From: Betaproteobacteria bacterium
Lineage (GTDB): Bacteria; Pseudomonadota; Gammaproteobacteria; Burkholderiales; SG8-39
Length of the DNA: 20,051 nucleotides
Direction of reading: 5' to 3'
NCBI GenBank assembly: GCA_019237595.1
Contig: JAFAGU010000273.1
Span: 1 to 20,051, forward strand
Part shown: in pieces, positions 14,253 to 20,051 of the stretch
How the letters are laid out: each line of letters starts with the position of its first letter
Position numbering within the stretch: position 1 is the stretch's first letter
The notes under the pieces: generated by a model
What the model was told of the DNA's origin: nothing
Seen by the model: only the letters and a program-made list of their open reading frames with translations
Database searches by the model: none
Program-made: the position numbers and the translations under genes

Positions 14253-14767
14253 GCCGCTTTCTCGCAGCGGCGGCACTCGTCGCGCTCTCGGCCTGCCAGA
14301 GCCTGCCGGGCAGCGGCCCGAGCGCCGTAGCCAGCCTCCAGCCGACCACGAAGGGCAAGGCTTCGGGCACCGTCACGTTCACGCAGGTAGCGGAGAACCG
14401 CGTCCGCGTCACTGGCACCGTCACGGGCCTTGCGCCCGGCCGCGAGCACGGCTTCCACATCCACGAGGCCGGGGATTGCAGCTCAGGCGACGGCATGAGC
14501 GCCAAGGGGCACTTCAATCCCTTCGCGAAGCCGCACGGCAACCCGATGGCGGGCGAGCATCACGCGGGCGACCTGCCGGCGCTCAAGGCGGACGCAACCG
14601 GCACGGCGACCGTGGACGCCCAGATCGAGGGCATCAGCGTCGCGCCGGGGCCGGCGAGCATCGTCGGGCGCGGGCTGATCGTCCACGCCGACCCCGACGA
14701 CTACAAGACCCAGCCCACGGGCAACGCAGGCGCGCGCATCGCCTGCGCCGTGATCCAGAGGACCTGA
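14249..14767 (+). CDS. sodC: Cu/Zn superoxide dismutase, lipoprotein type
   Basis: Converts superoxide to hydrogen peroxide and oxygen in the cell envelope. The 172-residue protein begins with a lipoprotein signal (ALVALSAC, Cys16). Metal ligands match the family: H70 and H72 (GFHIHE), H88 (GHFNP), H96, H105 and D108 (HHAGD) and H146 (VHADPDDY). C77 and C166 would form the disulfide, and Arg163 fits the electrostatic-guidance arginine. The start is a GTG overlapping the previous stop as GTGA, placing it as the last gene of the FDH operon. All active-site residues appear intact. It ends 4 nt before the convergent DUF1330 stop. Confidence 0.94.
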   Translation: MSRFLAAAALVALSACQSLPGSGPSAVASLQPTTKGKASGTVTFTQVAENRVRVTGTVTGLAPGREHGFHIHEAGDCSSGDGMSAKGHFNPFAKPHGNPMAGEHHAGDLPALKADATGTATVDAQIEGISVAPGPASIVGRGLIVHADPDDYKTQPTGNAGARIACAVIQRT

Positions 14768-14771
14768 GCGT

Positions 14772-15071
14772 TCAGGAGGGCGGGACGTAGCCCTCGACGA
14801 TGAGGAGGCTCCCCCGCGAGGCCTTCTGGCGCATCCCGATGAGCGGCCGGTACTCGGGCGAGTCGTACCACTTGCGCGCGTGCTCGACCGAAGGAAACTC
14901 CAGCACGACGATGCGCTTGGGCGACCACGCCCCTTCGAGGGGCTGCATCTTGCCGCCGCGGACGATGTAGCGTCCTCCGTACTGCGCGATGGTGGCCGGG
15001 ACCCGCTTGCCGTATTCCGCGAACGCCGCGGGGTCCGTGACCTCGATGTCGCCGATGACGTATCCCTTCAT
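14772..15071 (-). CDS. DUF1330 (dimeric alpha-beta barrel-like) protein
   Basis: A 99-residue cytosolic protein. MKGYVIGDIEVTDPAAFAEY and the later IVVLEFPSVEHARKWYDSPEY are typical of DUF1330, a small ferredoxin-like-fold family often found as dimers. No enzymatic activity is established for it as far as I know. The ATG at 15071 has a very good ribosome-binding site (GGAGGAGG about 6 nt before it) lying in the 11-nt gap after chrA, so the gene is the last of the leftward operon and may be translated efficiently on its own. Its link to transport is unexplained. Confidence 0.87.
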   Translation of the reverse strand: MKGYVIGDIEVTDPAAFAEYGKRVPATIAQYGGRYIVRGGKMQPLEGAWSPKRIVVLEFPSVEHARKWYDSPEYRPLIGMRQKASRGSLLIVEGYVPPS

Positions 15072-15082
15072 GGATCCTCCTC

Positions 15083-16417
15083 CTAGGCGATGAGCCGCAG
15101 CGCGAATCCTACGGCGGCGCAGGCGGCGATGACCGGGATGACCCCGGCCTTGTAGCGAAACAGGGCGAGGAGCGCGGCGGCGCCGATGAGCGCCGCGACG
15201 CCGTCGAAGCCGCCGCCGAACCCGCGAGGCCAGAGCACGTGGTAGGCGAAGAAGAGCGCCAGGTTCAGGATGACGCCCACCACCGCCGCCGTGATGCCGG
15301 TCAGCGGCGCGGTGAACCTGAGGTTGCCGTGCGTCGTCTCGATGAACGGAGCGCCGAGGAAGATGAAGACGTAGGACGGCAGGAAGGTGAAGAACGTGGC
15401 GACGCACGCGCCGGCGATGCCGGCGAGGGTGAGCGCGTCGGGCCCGAACACCGCTTTCGTCCAGGCCCCGACGAAGCCGACGAAGGCGACGACCATGATG
15501 AGCGGCCCGGGCGTCGTCTCGCCGAGCGCGAGGCCATCGATCATCTGCGCCGCGGTGAGCCAGCCGTAGTGCTCGACCGCCCCCTGGTACACGTAGGGCA
15601 GCACGGCGTAGGCGCCGCCGAAGGTGAGGAGCGCCGCCTTCGTGAAGAACCAGCCCATCTGCGTGAGCGTGCCGTCCCAGCCGGCGGCCGCCCACAGCGG
15701 GACGAGGGCGAGCGCCCAGATCGCGAGCGAGACGCCGAGGAGCGTCCAGAGCCGCGCCCAGGAGAAGAGCGCGTGCGGCGGCGTCGGCGTGTCGTCGTCG
15801 ATGAGCGCCGGGCCGTAGCTGGATTTCGCGTTTTGATGGGAAGAAAGAGTGAAGACGCCCGGGGCAAAATGACTCCCGGCAAGACCGACCAGGCCGGCGC
15901 CGACCACGATGGCGGGGAAGGGCACATCGAGCGCGAAGATCGCGATGAACGCCGCAGCGGCGATTCCCCACAGCCAGGCGTTCTTGAGCGCCCGGGACCC
16001 GATGCGATGCGCGGCCGAAAGCACGATCGCGACGACCGCGGGCTTGATGCCGTAGAAGAGCCCGGCCACCAGGGGAACCTCGCCGAACGCGAGGTAGATC
16101 CAGGAGAGCGCGATCAGGATGAAGACCGACGGCAGCACGAAGAGCCCGCCGGCGACGAGGCCGCCCCAGGTGCGGTGCATGAGCCAGCCGATGTAGGTGG
16201 CGAGCTGCGTGGCCTCGGGGCCCGGCAGCACCATGCAGTAGTTGAGCGCGTGCAGGAAGCGTCCCTCCGAGATCCAGCGGCGGCGCTCGACGAGCTCCTG
16301 GTGCATGATCGCGATCTGCCCGGTCGGGCCGCCGAAGCTGATGAACCCGAGCTTGAGCCAGAAGCGCAGCGCCTCGCGGAAGGCGACGGCGGGCGGCGGG
16401 GAGGAGGGCGCGTTCAC
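15083..16417 (-). CDS. chrA: Chromate transporter ChrA (two-domain, long form)
   Basis: Inner-membrane protein of the CHR superfamily, which exports chromate and is usually tied to oxyanion handling. The 444-residue protein holds two homologous halves. The first has FGGPTGQ (28-34) and CMVLPGPEATQ (61-71). The second has TFGGAYAVLP (265-274) and GLALGETTPGPL (295-306). A loop rich in polar residues (about 190-215) separates them. It starts at a GTG that overlaps the ATPase stop as GTGA; upstream in-frame sequence is Arg-rich noise. Its placement in an ABC-importer operon beside tungstate genes makes chromate, or another oxyanion mistaken for molybdate or tungstate, a reasonable substrate, but this is inference. 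Confidence 0.93.
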   Translation of the reverse strand: MNAPSSPPPAVAFREALRFWLKLGFISFGGPTGQIAIMHQELVERRRWISEGRFLHALNYCMVLPGPEATQLATYIGWLMHRTWGGLVAGGLFVLPSVFILIALSWIYLAFGEVPLVAGLFYGIKPAVVAIVLSAAHRIGSRALKNAWLWGIAAAAFIAIFALDVPFPAIVVGAGLVGLAGSHFAPGVFTLSSHQNAKSSYGPALIDDDTPTPPHALFSWARLWTLLGVSLAIWALALVPLWAAAGWDGTLTQMGWFFTKAALLTFGGAYAVLPYVYQGAVEHYGWLTAAQMIDGLALGETTPGPLIMVVAFVGFVGAWTKAVFGPDALTLAGIAGACVATFFTFLPSYVFIFLGAPFIETTHGNLRFTAPLTGITAAVVGVILNLALFFAYHVLWPRGFGGGFDGVAALIGAAALLALFRYKAGVIPVIAACAAVGFALRLIA

Positions 16418-17199
16418 CGGCCGAGGGAAGGCAGGCAGGCGTTGCGGCCGTCGGGCGACTGGACGATCCGCACGGAGACGCCATAGAGCCGCCGCAGCGA
16501 ATCCTCGCGGATGACTTCCGCCGGCGCGCCGAGCTCCAGCACGCGCCCTTCGCCGAGGAGGAGCGCCCGCCCGGCGGCGAGGAAAGCATGCCCGGGATCG
16601 TGGCTCGAGAAGAGGACGGCGATGCCCTGTTCGGCGAGCGCGCGCATCCGGCCGAGCACGCGCACCTGGTTGCCGTAGTCGAGGCTTGCCGTGGGCTCGT
16701 CCATCACGAGCACCCTCGGCTCCTGAGCGAGCGCGCGCGCGACGAGCGCGAGCTGCCGCTCGCCGCCCGAGATCTCGGTGACGGGCTTCTCCGCGAGCGC
16801 CGCGATGCCGAGCGATTCCAAGGCGCGCTCGGCGACGGAAAGGTCTTTCCGGGTGGGCGAGGAAAAAACCCCAACATGCGCGGTGCGCCCCATCAGCACG
16901 AACTCCCGCACGCTGTAGGCGAAGTAGGCTGCCGCGCCCTGGGGCACGTATCCGAGCTGCCTCGCCACGGCGGCTCTCGGCAGCGAAGCGAGCGGCCGGC
17001 CTTCGAGAAGCACTTCGCCGGCGAGCGACGGGACCAGCCCGAGGAGCGTGCGAAGCAGCGTGGTCTTGCCGCCGCCGTTCGGCCCGATCACGCACATCGT
17101 CTCGCCCGCTTCCAGGGCGAGCGAAACCCCGCTGCCGATCGTGCGGCCGGGGAAGCCGAAGGCGAGCGAGCGCGCCTCGAGCGCTGTCCCGACCGTCAC
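16414..17199 (-). CDS. ABC transporter ATPase, FecE/BtuD type
   Basis: Energising subunit for the FecCD-type permease encoded just upstream. The 261-residue protein has Walker A GPNGGGKT (39-46), the Q-loop in YVPQGAAAY, the signature ISGGERQLALVARAL, Walker B VLVMDEPTASLD and the H-loop SSHD. The two consecutive GTG codons at 17202 and 17199 are both possible starts. The second overlaps the permease stop (GTGA), so I use it. Its own stop overlaps the chrA start the same way. Substrates of this class include Fe-siderophores, heme, B12 and, in Haemophilus MolBC, molybdate or tungstate. The neighbourhood favours the last. Confidence 0.92.
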   Translation of the reverse strand: MTVGTALEARSLAFGFPGRTIGSGVSLALEAGETMCVIGPNGGGKTTLLRTLLGLVPSLAGEVLLEGRPLASLPRAAVARQLGYVPQGAAAYFAYSVREFVLMGRTAHVGVFSSPTRKDLSVAERALESLGIAALAEKPVTEISGGERQLALVARALAQEPRVLVMDEPTASLDYGNQVRVLGRMRALAEQGIAVLFSSHDPGHAFLAAGRALLLGEGRVLELGAPAEVIREDSLRRLYGVSVRIVQSPDGRNACLPSLGR

Positions 17200-18194
17200 C
17201 ACGGTCGCCTCGAGCGGGCGAAGAGCCACAGGAAAAACGGCGTCCCCGCGAGCGCGGTCAGCACGCCGGGGGGGACCTCGATGCCCGCGATCGTGCGGCA
17301 AAGCGTGTCGACCGCGAGCAGGAACGCCGCGCCGAGGAGCATCGCGAGCGGGAGCAGCCGCCCGACGTCCGGCCCCACGAGGAGCCGCGCGGCGTGCGGC
17401 ACGAGGAGGCCCACCCAGCCGATGATGCCGCTGATCGCCACCGCCGAAGCCGTCATGAGGGTCGCTGCGGCGACGACGATTGCGCGCAGCTTGCGGGTGT
17501 CGGCGCCGAGCGCGCGCGCCTCGTCGTCGGGCAGCGCGAGGAGGTTCATGCGCCAGCGAAGGAGCAGCATCGGCGCGAGGCCGGCGAGCGCGAGCGGCGC
17601 GGCGACCGCAAGGTCGCGCGGCGCGATCGCGGCGAGGCTGCCGAGCAGCCAGTACGTGATCGCAGGCAGCTGGTTATAGGGATCCGCGAGGTACTTGAGG
17701 AGCGCGATCGCCGACCCGAGCAGCGTGCCGATCACCACGCCGGTGAGCACGAGCCCGAGCAGCGGATCGTGGCCGCGCAGGCGCGAGCCGACGCCGTACA
17801 CCAGGCCTACGGCCGCGAGCCCGCCTGCAAAGGCGAACGCCTGTATGAGCAGGGCATTGAACGAGAAGAAGATGCCGATTACCGCGCCGAGCGCCGCGCC
17901 GGTCGAGACGCCGAGGATGTCGGGCGAGACGAGCGGGTTGCGGAACATTCCCTGGTACGCCGTGCCGGCGGCGGCGAGCGAAGCGCCGACGAGGATGGCC
18001 GCGAGCACGCGCGGGGCGCGGACCTGCAGCACGACGGTTTCGACGTTCGGGCTCGTCGCCTTGCCCACGAGGAGCGAGAAGAGGTCCGCTAGCGGGACGG
18101 GGAAGCGCCCGACCGAAAACGCGACGAGCGCGAGCAGGACGAGCGCGCCGCCGGCCGCGACATAGATGGGCGTGCGGGTCAAAGGGCGGGTCAT
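17196..18194 (-). CDS. FecCD-family ABC transporter permease
   Basis: A 332-residue inner-membrane permease with about ten membrane helices, the standard size for type II importers. The N-terminal third carries PRVLAAILVGASLAAAGTAY followed by FRNPLVSPDILGVSTGAALG, the hallmark of the FecCD family. The C-terminal part has ISGIIGWVGLLVPHAARLLVG and VPPGVLTALAGTPFFLWLF. The ATG at 18194 begins just before the first membrane helix. It heads a leftward operon permease-ATPase-chrA-DUF1330 with 4-nt overlaps at the first two junctions. No substrate-binding protein gene is next to it in this window, so the ligand must be inferred. It diverges from tupB over about 110 bp. Confidence 0.92.
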   Translation of the reverse strand: MTRPLTRTPIYVAAGGALVLLALVAFSVGRFPVPLADLFSLLVGKATSPNVETVVLQVRAPRVLAAILVGASLAAAGTAYQGMFRNPLVSPDILGVSTGAALGAVIGIFFSFNALLIQAFAFAGGLAAVGLVYGVGSRLRGHDPLLGLVLTGVVIGTLLGSAIALLKYLADPYNQLPAITYWLLGSLAAIAPRDLAVAAPLALAGLAPMLLLRWRMNLLALPDDEARALGADTRKLRAIVVAAATLMTASAVAISGIIGWVGLLVPHAARLLVGPDVGRLLPLAMLLGAAFLLAVDTLCRTIAGIEVPPGVLTALAGTPFFLWLFARSRRPW

Positions 18195-18305
18195 GGGTGC
18201 GAAGCACGCGGGTGTTTGCTCCGGCTTCGCGCGGCCTCGAGCGTATTTAATGGACCGGCCGGCTCGATGTAAAGTCCTGCCTCCCGCAGGAAAACAAGGT
18301 GGATC
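18195..18305. promoter_or_regulatory. Divergent control region between FecCD permease and tupB
   Basis: This 111-bp gap must hold the promoters for both operons. It contains one AT-rich patch, TATTTAAT (18244-18251), a candidate -10 on either strand, and a CCGGCCGG palindrome (18255-18262). A 6-bp stem with a 5-nt loop (TCCTGC/GCAGGA, 18275-18291) ends a few bases before the tupB ribosome-binding site. I see no clear -35 and no site that I can confidently call a ModE-type operator. The stem-loop could expose or hide the ribosome-binding site. Confidence 0.4.
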
Positions 18306-18983
18306 TTGCATAACGTGCTCGGCGCTCTCGGGGAGCTCCGTCTCTGGGAAATCGTCGTCCTCAGCCTCCGCGTGAGCCTGAGCGCGGTCGCGCTCGCCAC
18401 GATCGCCGGCCTTCCCCTGGGCGCGGCGCTCGCGGTGGGGCGCTTCCCCGGCCGGCATGCGGTGGTCGTGGTGCTCAATGCGCTCATGGGCCTGCCCCCC
18501 GTGGTCGTCGGCCTCGCCGTCTATCTGCTCCTGTCGCGTGCGGGGCCGCTTGGCGGCCTGGGACTTCTCTTCACGCCGGGAGCGATGGTCGTCGCCCAGA
18601 CGCTCCTCATCCTGCCGATCATCGCGGCGCTTTGCCGCCAGTCGGTCGAAGACGCCTGGCGCGAATACGACGAGCAGCTGCGCTCCCTCGGCGTGCACGG
18701 AATGCGCGCCGCGGCGACTGTGCTCTGGGACATCCGCTTTTCGCTCCTCACGGCCGTGCTCGCGGGCCTGGGCCGTGCGAGCGCGGAGGTGGGCGCCGTG
18801 ATGATCGTCGGCGGCAACATCGACGGCGTCACGCGCGTCATGACGACCACCATCGCGCTCGAGACGTCGAAGGGAGACTTGCCTCTTGCCCTGGGGCTCG
18901 GGATCGTGCTGGTGGCGATCGTCCTCGCCATCAACGCGGCCGCCTACCTCGTCAAGGAAGCGGCGCAGCGAAAGTACGGATGA
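18306..18983 (+). CDS. tupB: Tungstate ABC transporter permease TupB
   Basis: Inner-membrane channel of the high-affinity tungstate importer TupABC, which feeds metal into cofactor synthesis. The 225-residue protein has about five to six membrane helices and the typical TupB second half: EEA-like loop YDEQLRSLGVHGMRAA, then VGAVMIVGGNIDGVTRVMTT and IALETSKGDLPLAL. I use the TTG at 18306, preceded at close range by AAGGTGGATC. A GTG at 18315 is possible but sits far from that site. The stop overlaps the tupC start as ATGA. Confidence 0.93.
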   Translation: MHNVLGALGELRLWEIVVLSLRVSLSAVALATIAGLPLGAALAVGRFPGRHAVVVVLNALMGLPPVVVGLAVYLLLSRAGPLGGLGLLFTPGAMVVAQTLLILPIIAALCRQSVEDAWREYDEQLRSLGVHGMRAAATVLWDIRFSLLTAVLAGLGRASAEVGAVMIVGGNIDGVTRVMTTTIALETSKGDLPLALGLGIVLVAIVLAINAAAYLVKEAAQRKYG

Positions 18984-19687
18984 TCCTCCCGCTCTCTCTC
19001 GAAGCCGTAGCTTACGGGGTGGGCCAAAAGCCGATCATCACCCCGCTTTCGCTCGAGCTCTCGGCTGGGGCGAGCACGATCTTGCTCGGGGCCAACGGCG
19101 CGGGCAAGAGCGTGCTGATGCGCCTCATGCATGGACTCCTCTCGCCGACCGCCGGGCGGGTCGTGTGGCATGAACCCGAAGCTGCGAGGCAGCGCCGCCT
19201 GCAGGCGATGGTGTTCCAGCGCCCGGTGATGCTTCGCCGCTCGGCGCTCGAAAACGTGCGCTACGTGCTGCGCGCTGCCGGCGAGGATGCTTCGGATTCG
19301 CGCGCCCTGCAGGCCCTCGACGAAGTAGGGCTGCGTCATGTTGCGAGCCAGCCGGCGCGGGCGCTTTCCGGCGGCGAGCAGCAGCGCCTTGCGCTCGCCC
19401 GCGCGTGGGCGCTCCATCCCGAGGTGCTCTTCCTCGACGAGCCGAGCGCGAGCCTCGATCCCAGCGCCACGCGCGAGATCGAGGCCCTCGTCCAGGCCTT
19501 CGATGCGGCGGGCACCAAGATCATCATGGCCACGCACAACCTCGGCCAGGCGCGGCGCCTCGGCGACGAGGTCCTTTTCTTGCACCAGGGGCGGCTGGTG
19601 GAGCGCGCCCCGGTCGAGGCTTTCTTCACCCGGCCGGCTTCGCCGGAGGCGGCGGCCTTCATCCGGGGAGAACTACCGTGGGTCTGA
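18980..19687 (+). CDS. tupC: Tungstate ABC transporter ATPase TupC
   Basis: ATP-hydrolysing subunit of the tungstate importer. The 235-residue protein has Walker A GANGAGKS, Q-loop VFQRPVMLRRSALENVRYVL, signature LSGGEQQRLALARAWAL, Walker B VLFLDEPSASLD and H-loop ATHN. The short ATPase without a C-terminal TOBE/MOP regulatory domain agrees with TupC rather than ModC. It begins in an ATGA overlap with tupB. Its TGA overlaps the next ATG as TGATG, so the three tup genes form one coupled unit, here in the order B-C-A. Confidence 0.92.
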   Translation: MILPLSLEAVAYGVGQKPIITPLSLELSAGASTILLGANGAGKSVLMRLMHGLLSPTAGRVVWHEPEAARQRRLQAMVFQRPVMLRRSALENVRYVLRAAGEDASDSRALQALDEVGLRHVASQPARALSGGEQQRLALARAWALHPEVLFLDEPSASLDPSATREIEALVQAFDAAGTKIIMATHNLGQARRLGDEVLFLHQGRLVERAPVEAFFTRPASPEAAAFIRGELPWV

Positions 19688-20051
19688 TGCGCCTCGTGCT
19701 TGCCGCGCTGTTGTCGGTGTCGTTCTCTCTTTACGGCGCCGAGCGCTACATCACCGTTGCCTCCACGACGTCCACCGAACAGTCGGGACTGTTCAAGTAC
19801 CTCCTGCCGATCTTCGAGCAGCAGACCGGCATCCAGGTGCAGTACACCGGCACGCGCGACCTGAACAGCATCCTGACGACACGCGTCCAGGCGGGCAATC
19901 CGCCCGAAGTGGCGGCACTGCCCAATCCCGGCGCGATGGCCCAGTTCGCGCAATCGGGCAAGCTGGTCGACCTGTCCAGCATCGTCGACCAGAACACCAT
20001 GAAGCAGCAGTACGCGCCCGACTGGCTGACCCTGGGCACGGCCGGCGGCAA
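19687..20051 (+). CDS. tupA: TupA-like binding protein start fused to family-1 SBP-like sequence (partial)
   Basis: Periplasmic substrate-binding protein whose reading frame runs off the window. ATG at 19687 overlaps the tupC stop (TGATG); a GTG at 19678 is in frame but less likely. Residues 1-18 are a signal peptide. Residues 19-50 (ERYITVASTTSTEQSGLF, then LLPIF and TGI) match the N-terminus of TupA. After about residue 50 the expected TupA continuation with its GTGQA oxyanion-binding segment is missing. Instead the protein reads YTGTRDLNSILTTRVQAGNP, then LPNPGAMAQFAQSGKLVDLS, then QQYAPDWLTLGT, the pattern of family-1 (sugar-type) extracellular binding proteins. All seven Leu codons after the junction are CTG, while tupC prefers CTC. 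It is either a true hybrid or an assembly chimera. Confidence 0.7.
   Translation, partial: MRLVLAALLSVSFSLYGAERYITVASTTSTEQSGLFKYLLPIFEQQTGIQVQYTGTRDLNSILTTRVQAGNPPEVAALPNPGAMAQFAQSGKLVDLSSIVDQNTMKQQYAPDWLTLGTAGG

Noticed and set aside
15825..15870. A less GC-rich patch in chrA suspected as an insertion
   Set aside because: The frame is unbroken and the patch falls in the polar linker between the two CHR domains, where variation is normal.
17200..17301. A longer start for the FecE-type ATPase
   Set aside because: The upstream codons overlap the permease gene and are Arg/Pro-rich without homology to ABC ATPases. The GTG at 17199 fits the domain start and the GTGA overlap.
18275..18291. Stem-loop before tupB considered as an intrinsic terminator
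   Set aside because: No T-run follows and it lies just before a ribosome-binding site, with no upstream gene on that strand to terminate.

Overview
The window reads as GC-rich (roughly two thirds G+C), densely packed chromosomal DNA of a proteobacterium, most likely a betaproteobacterium. The basis is the strong G/C third-position bias and the gene set DUF3305 / DUF3306 / multi-cluster ferredoxin / TorD-like chaperone / small Tat protein / FDH alpha-beta-gamma. I associate this arrangement with betaproteobacterial formate dehydrogenase loci. The assignment is an inference from layout and family resemblance, not from a search. Nearly every base is coding; the longest gap is about 110 bp. I see no tRNA, rRNA, CRISPR array, insertion sequence or convincing intrinsic terminator.

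Layout: (1) 1-176 (+), the end of a 6-phosphofructokinase gene. (2) 173-1992 (-), mobA and moeA, coupled by an ATGA overlap, for late molybdenum-cofactor synthesis. (3) 2023-3207 (+), an MFS transporter of unknown substrate. (4) 3204-5122 (-), moaA and fdhD, for the first cofactor step and FDH sulfur transfer. (5) 5172-14767 (+), a long formate dehydrogenase locus. It runs DUF3305, DUF3306, a 692-residue multi-[4Fe-4S] protein and a TorD-family chaperone, then a small Tat-signal protein, FdhA (Cys-type catalytic subunit), FdhB, a small lipoprotein, FdhC (cytochrome b), a 73-residue Lys/Ala-rich periplasmic protein and a lipoprotein-type Cu/Zn superoxide dismutase. (6) 14772-18194 (-), a FecCD-type permease, its ATPase, the chromate transporter ChrA and a DUF1330 protein. 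(7) 18306-20051 (+), tupB, tupC and a tupA-like start that runs off the window.

The genes fit one theme: take up tungstate or molybdate, build the pterin cofactor, mature the active-site metal, export the folded enzyme through Tat, and oxidise formate at the periplasmic face with electrons passing through Fe-S clusters and cytochrome b. Genes within operons are often joined by 4-nt start/stop overlaps. At two convergent junctions the opposing stop codons share one CTAG.

The points most worth a second look are: the last gene, which starts like TupA and continues like a family-1 sugar-type binding protein (a recombination event or an assembly chimera); the uncharacterised DUF3305/DUF3306/polyferredoxin block; two small exported proteins and SodC embedded in the FDH operon; a FecCD importer coupled to ChrA without a binding protein; and an FdhD with CxxG in place of CxxC.
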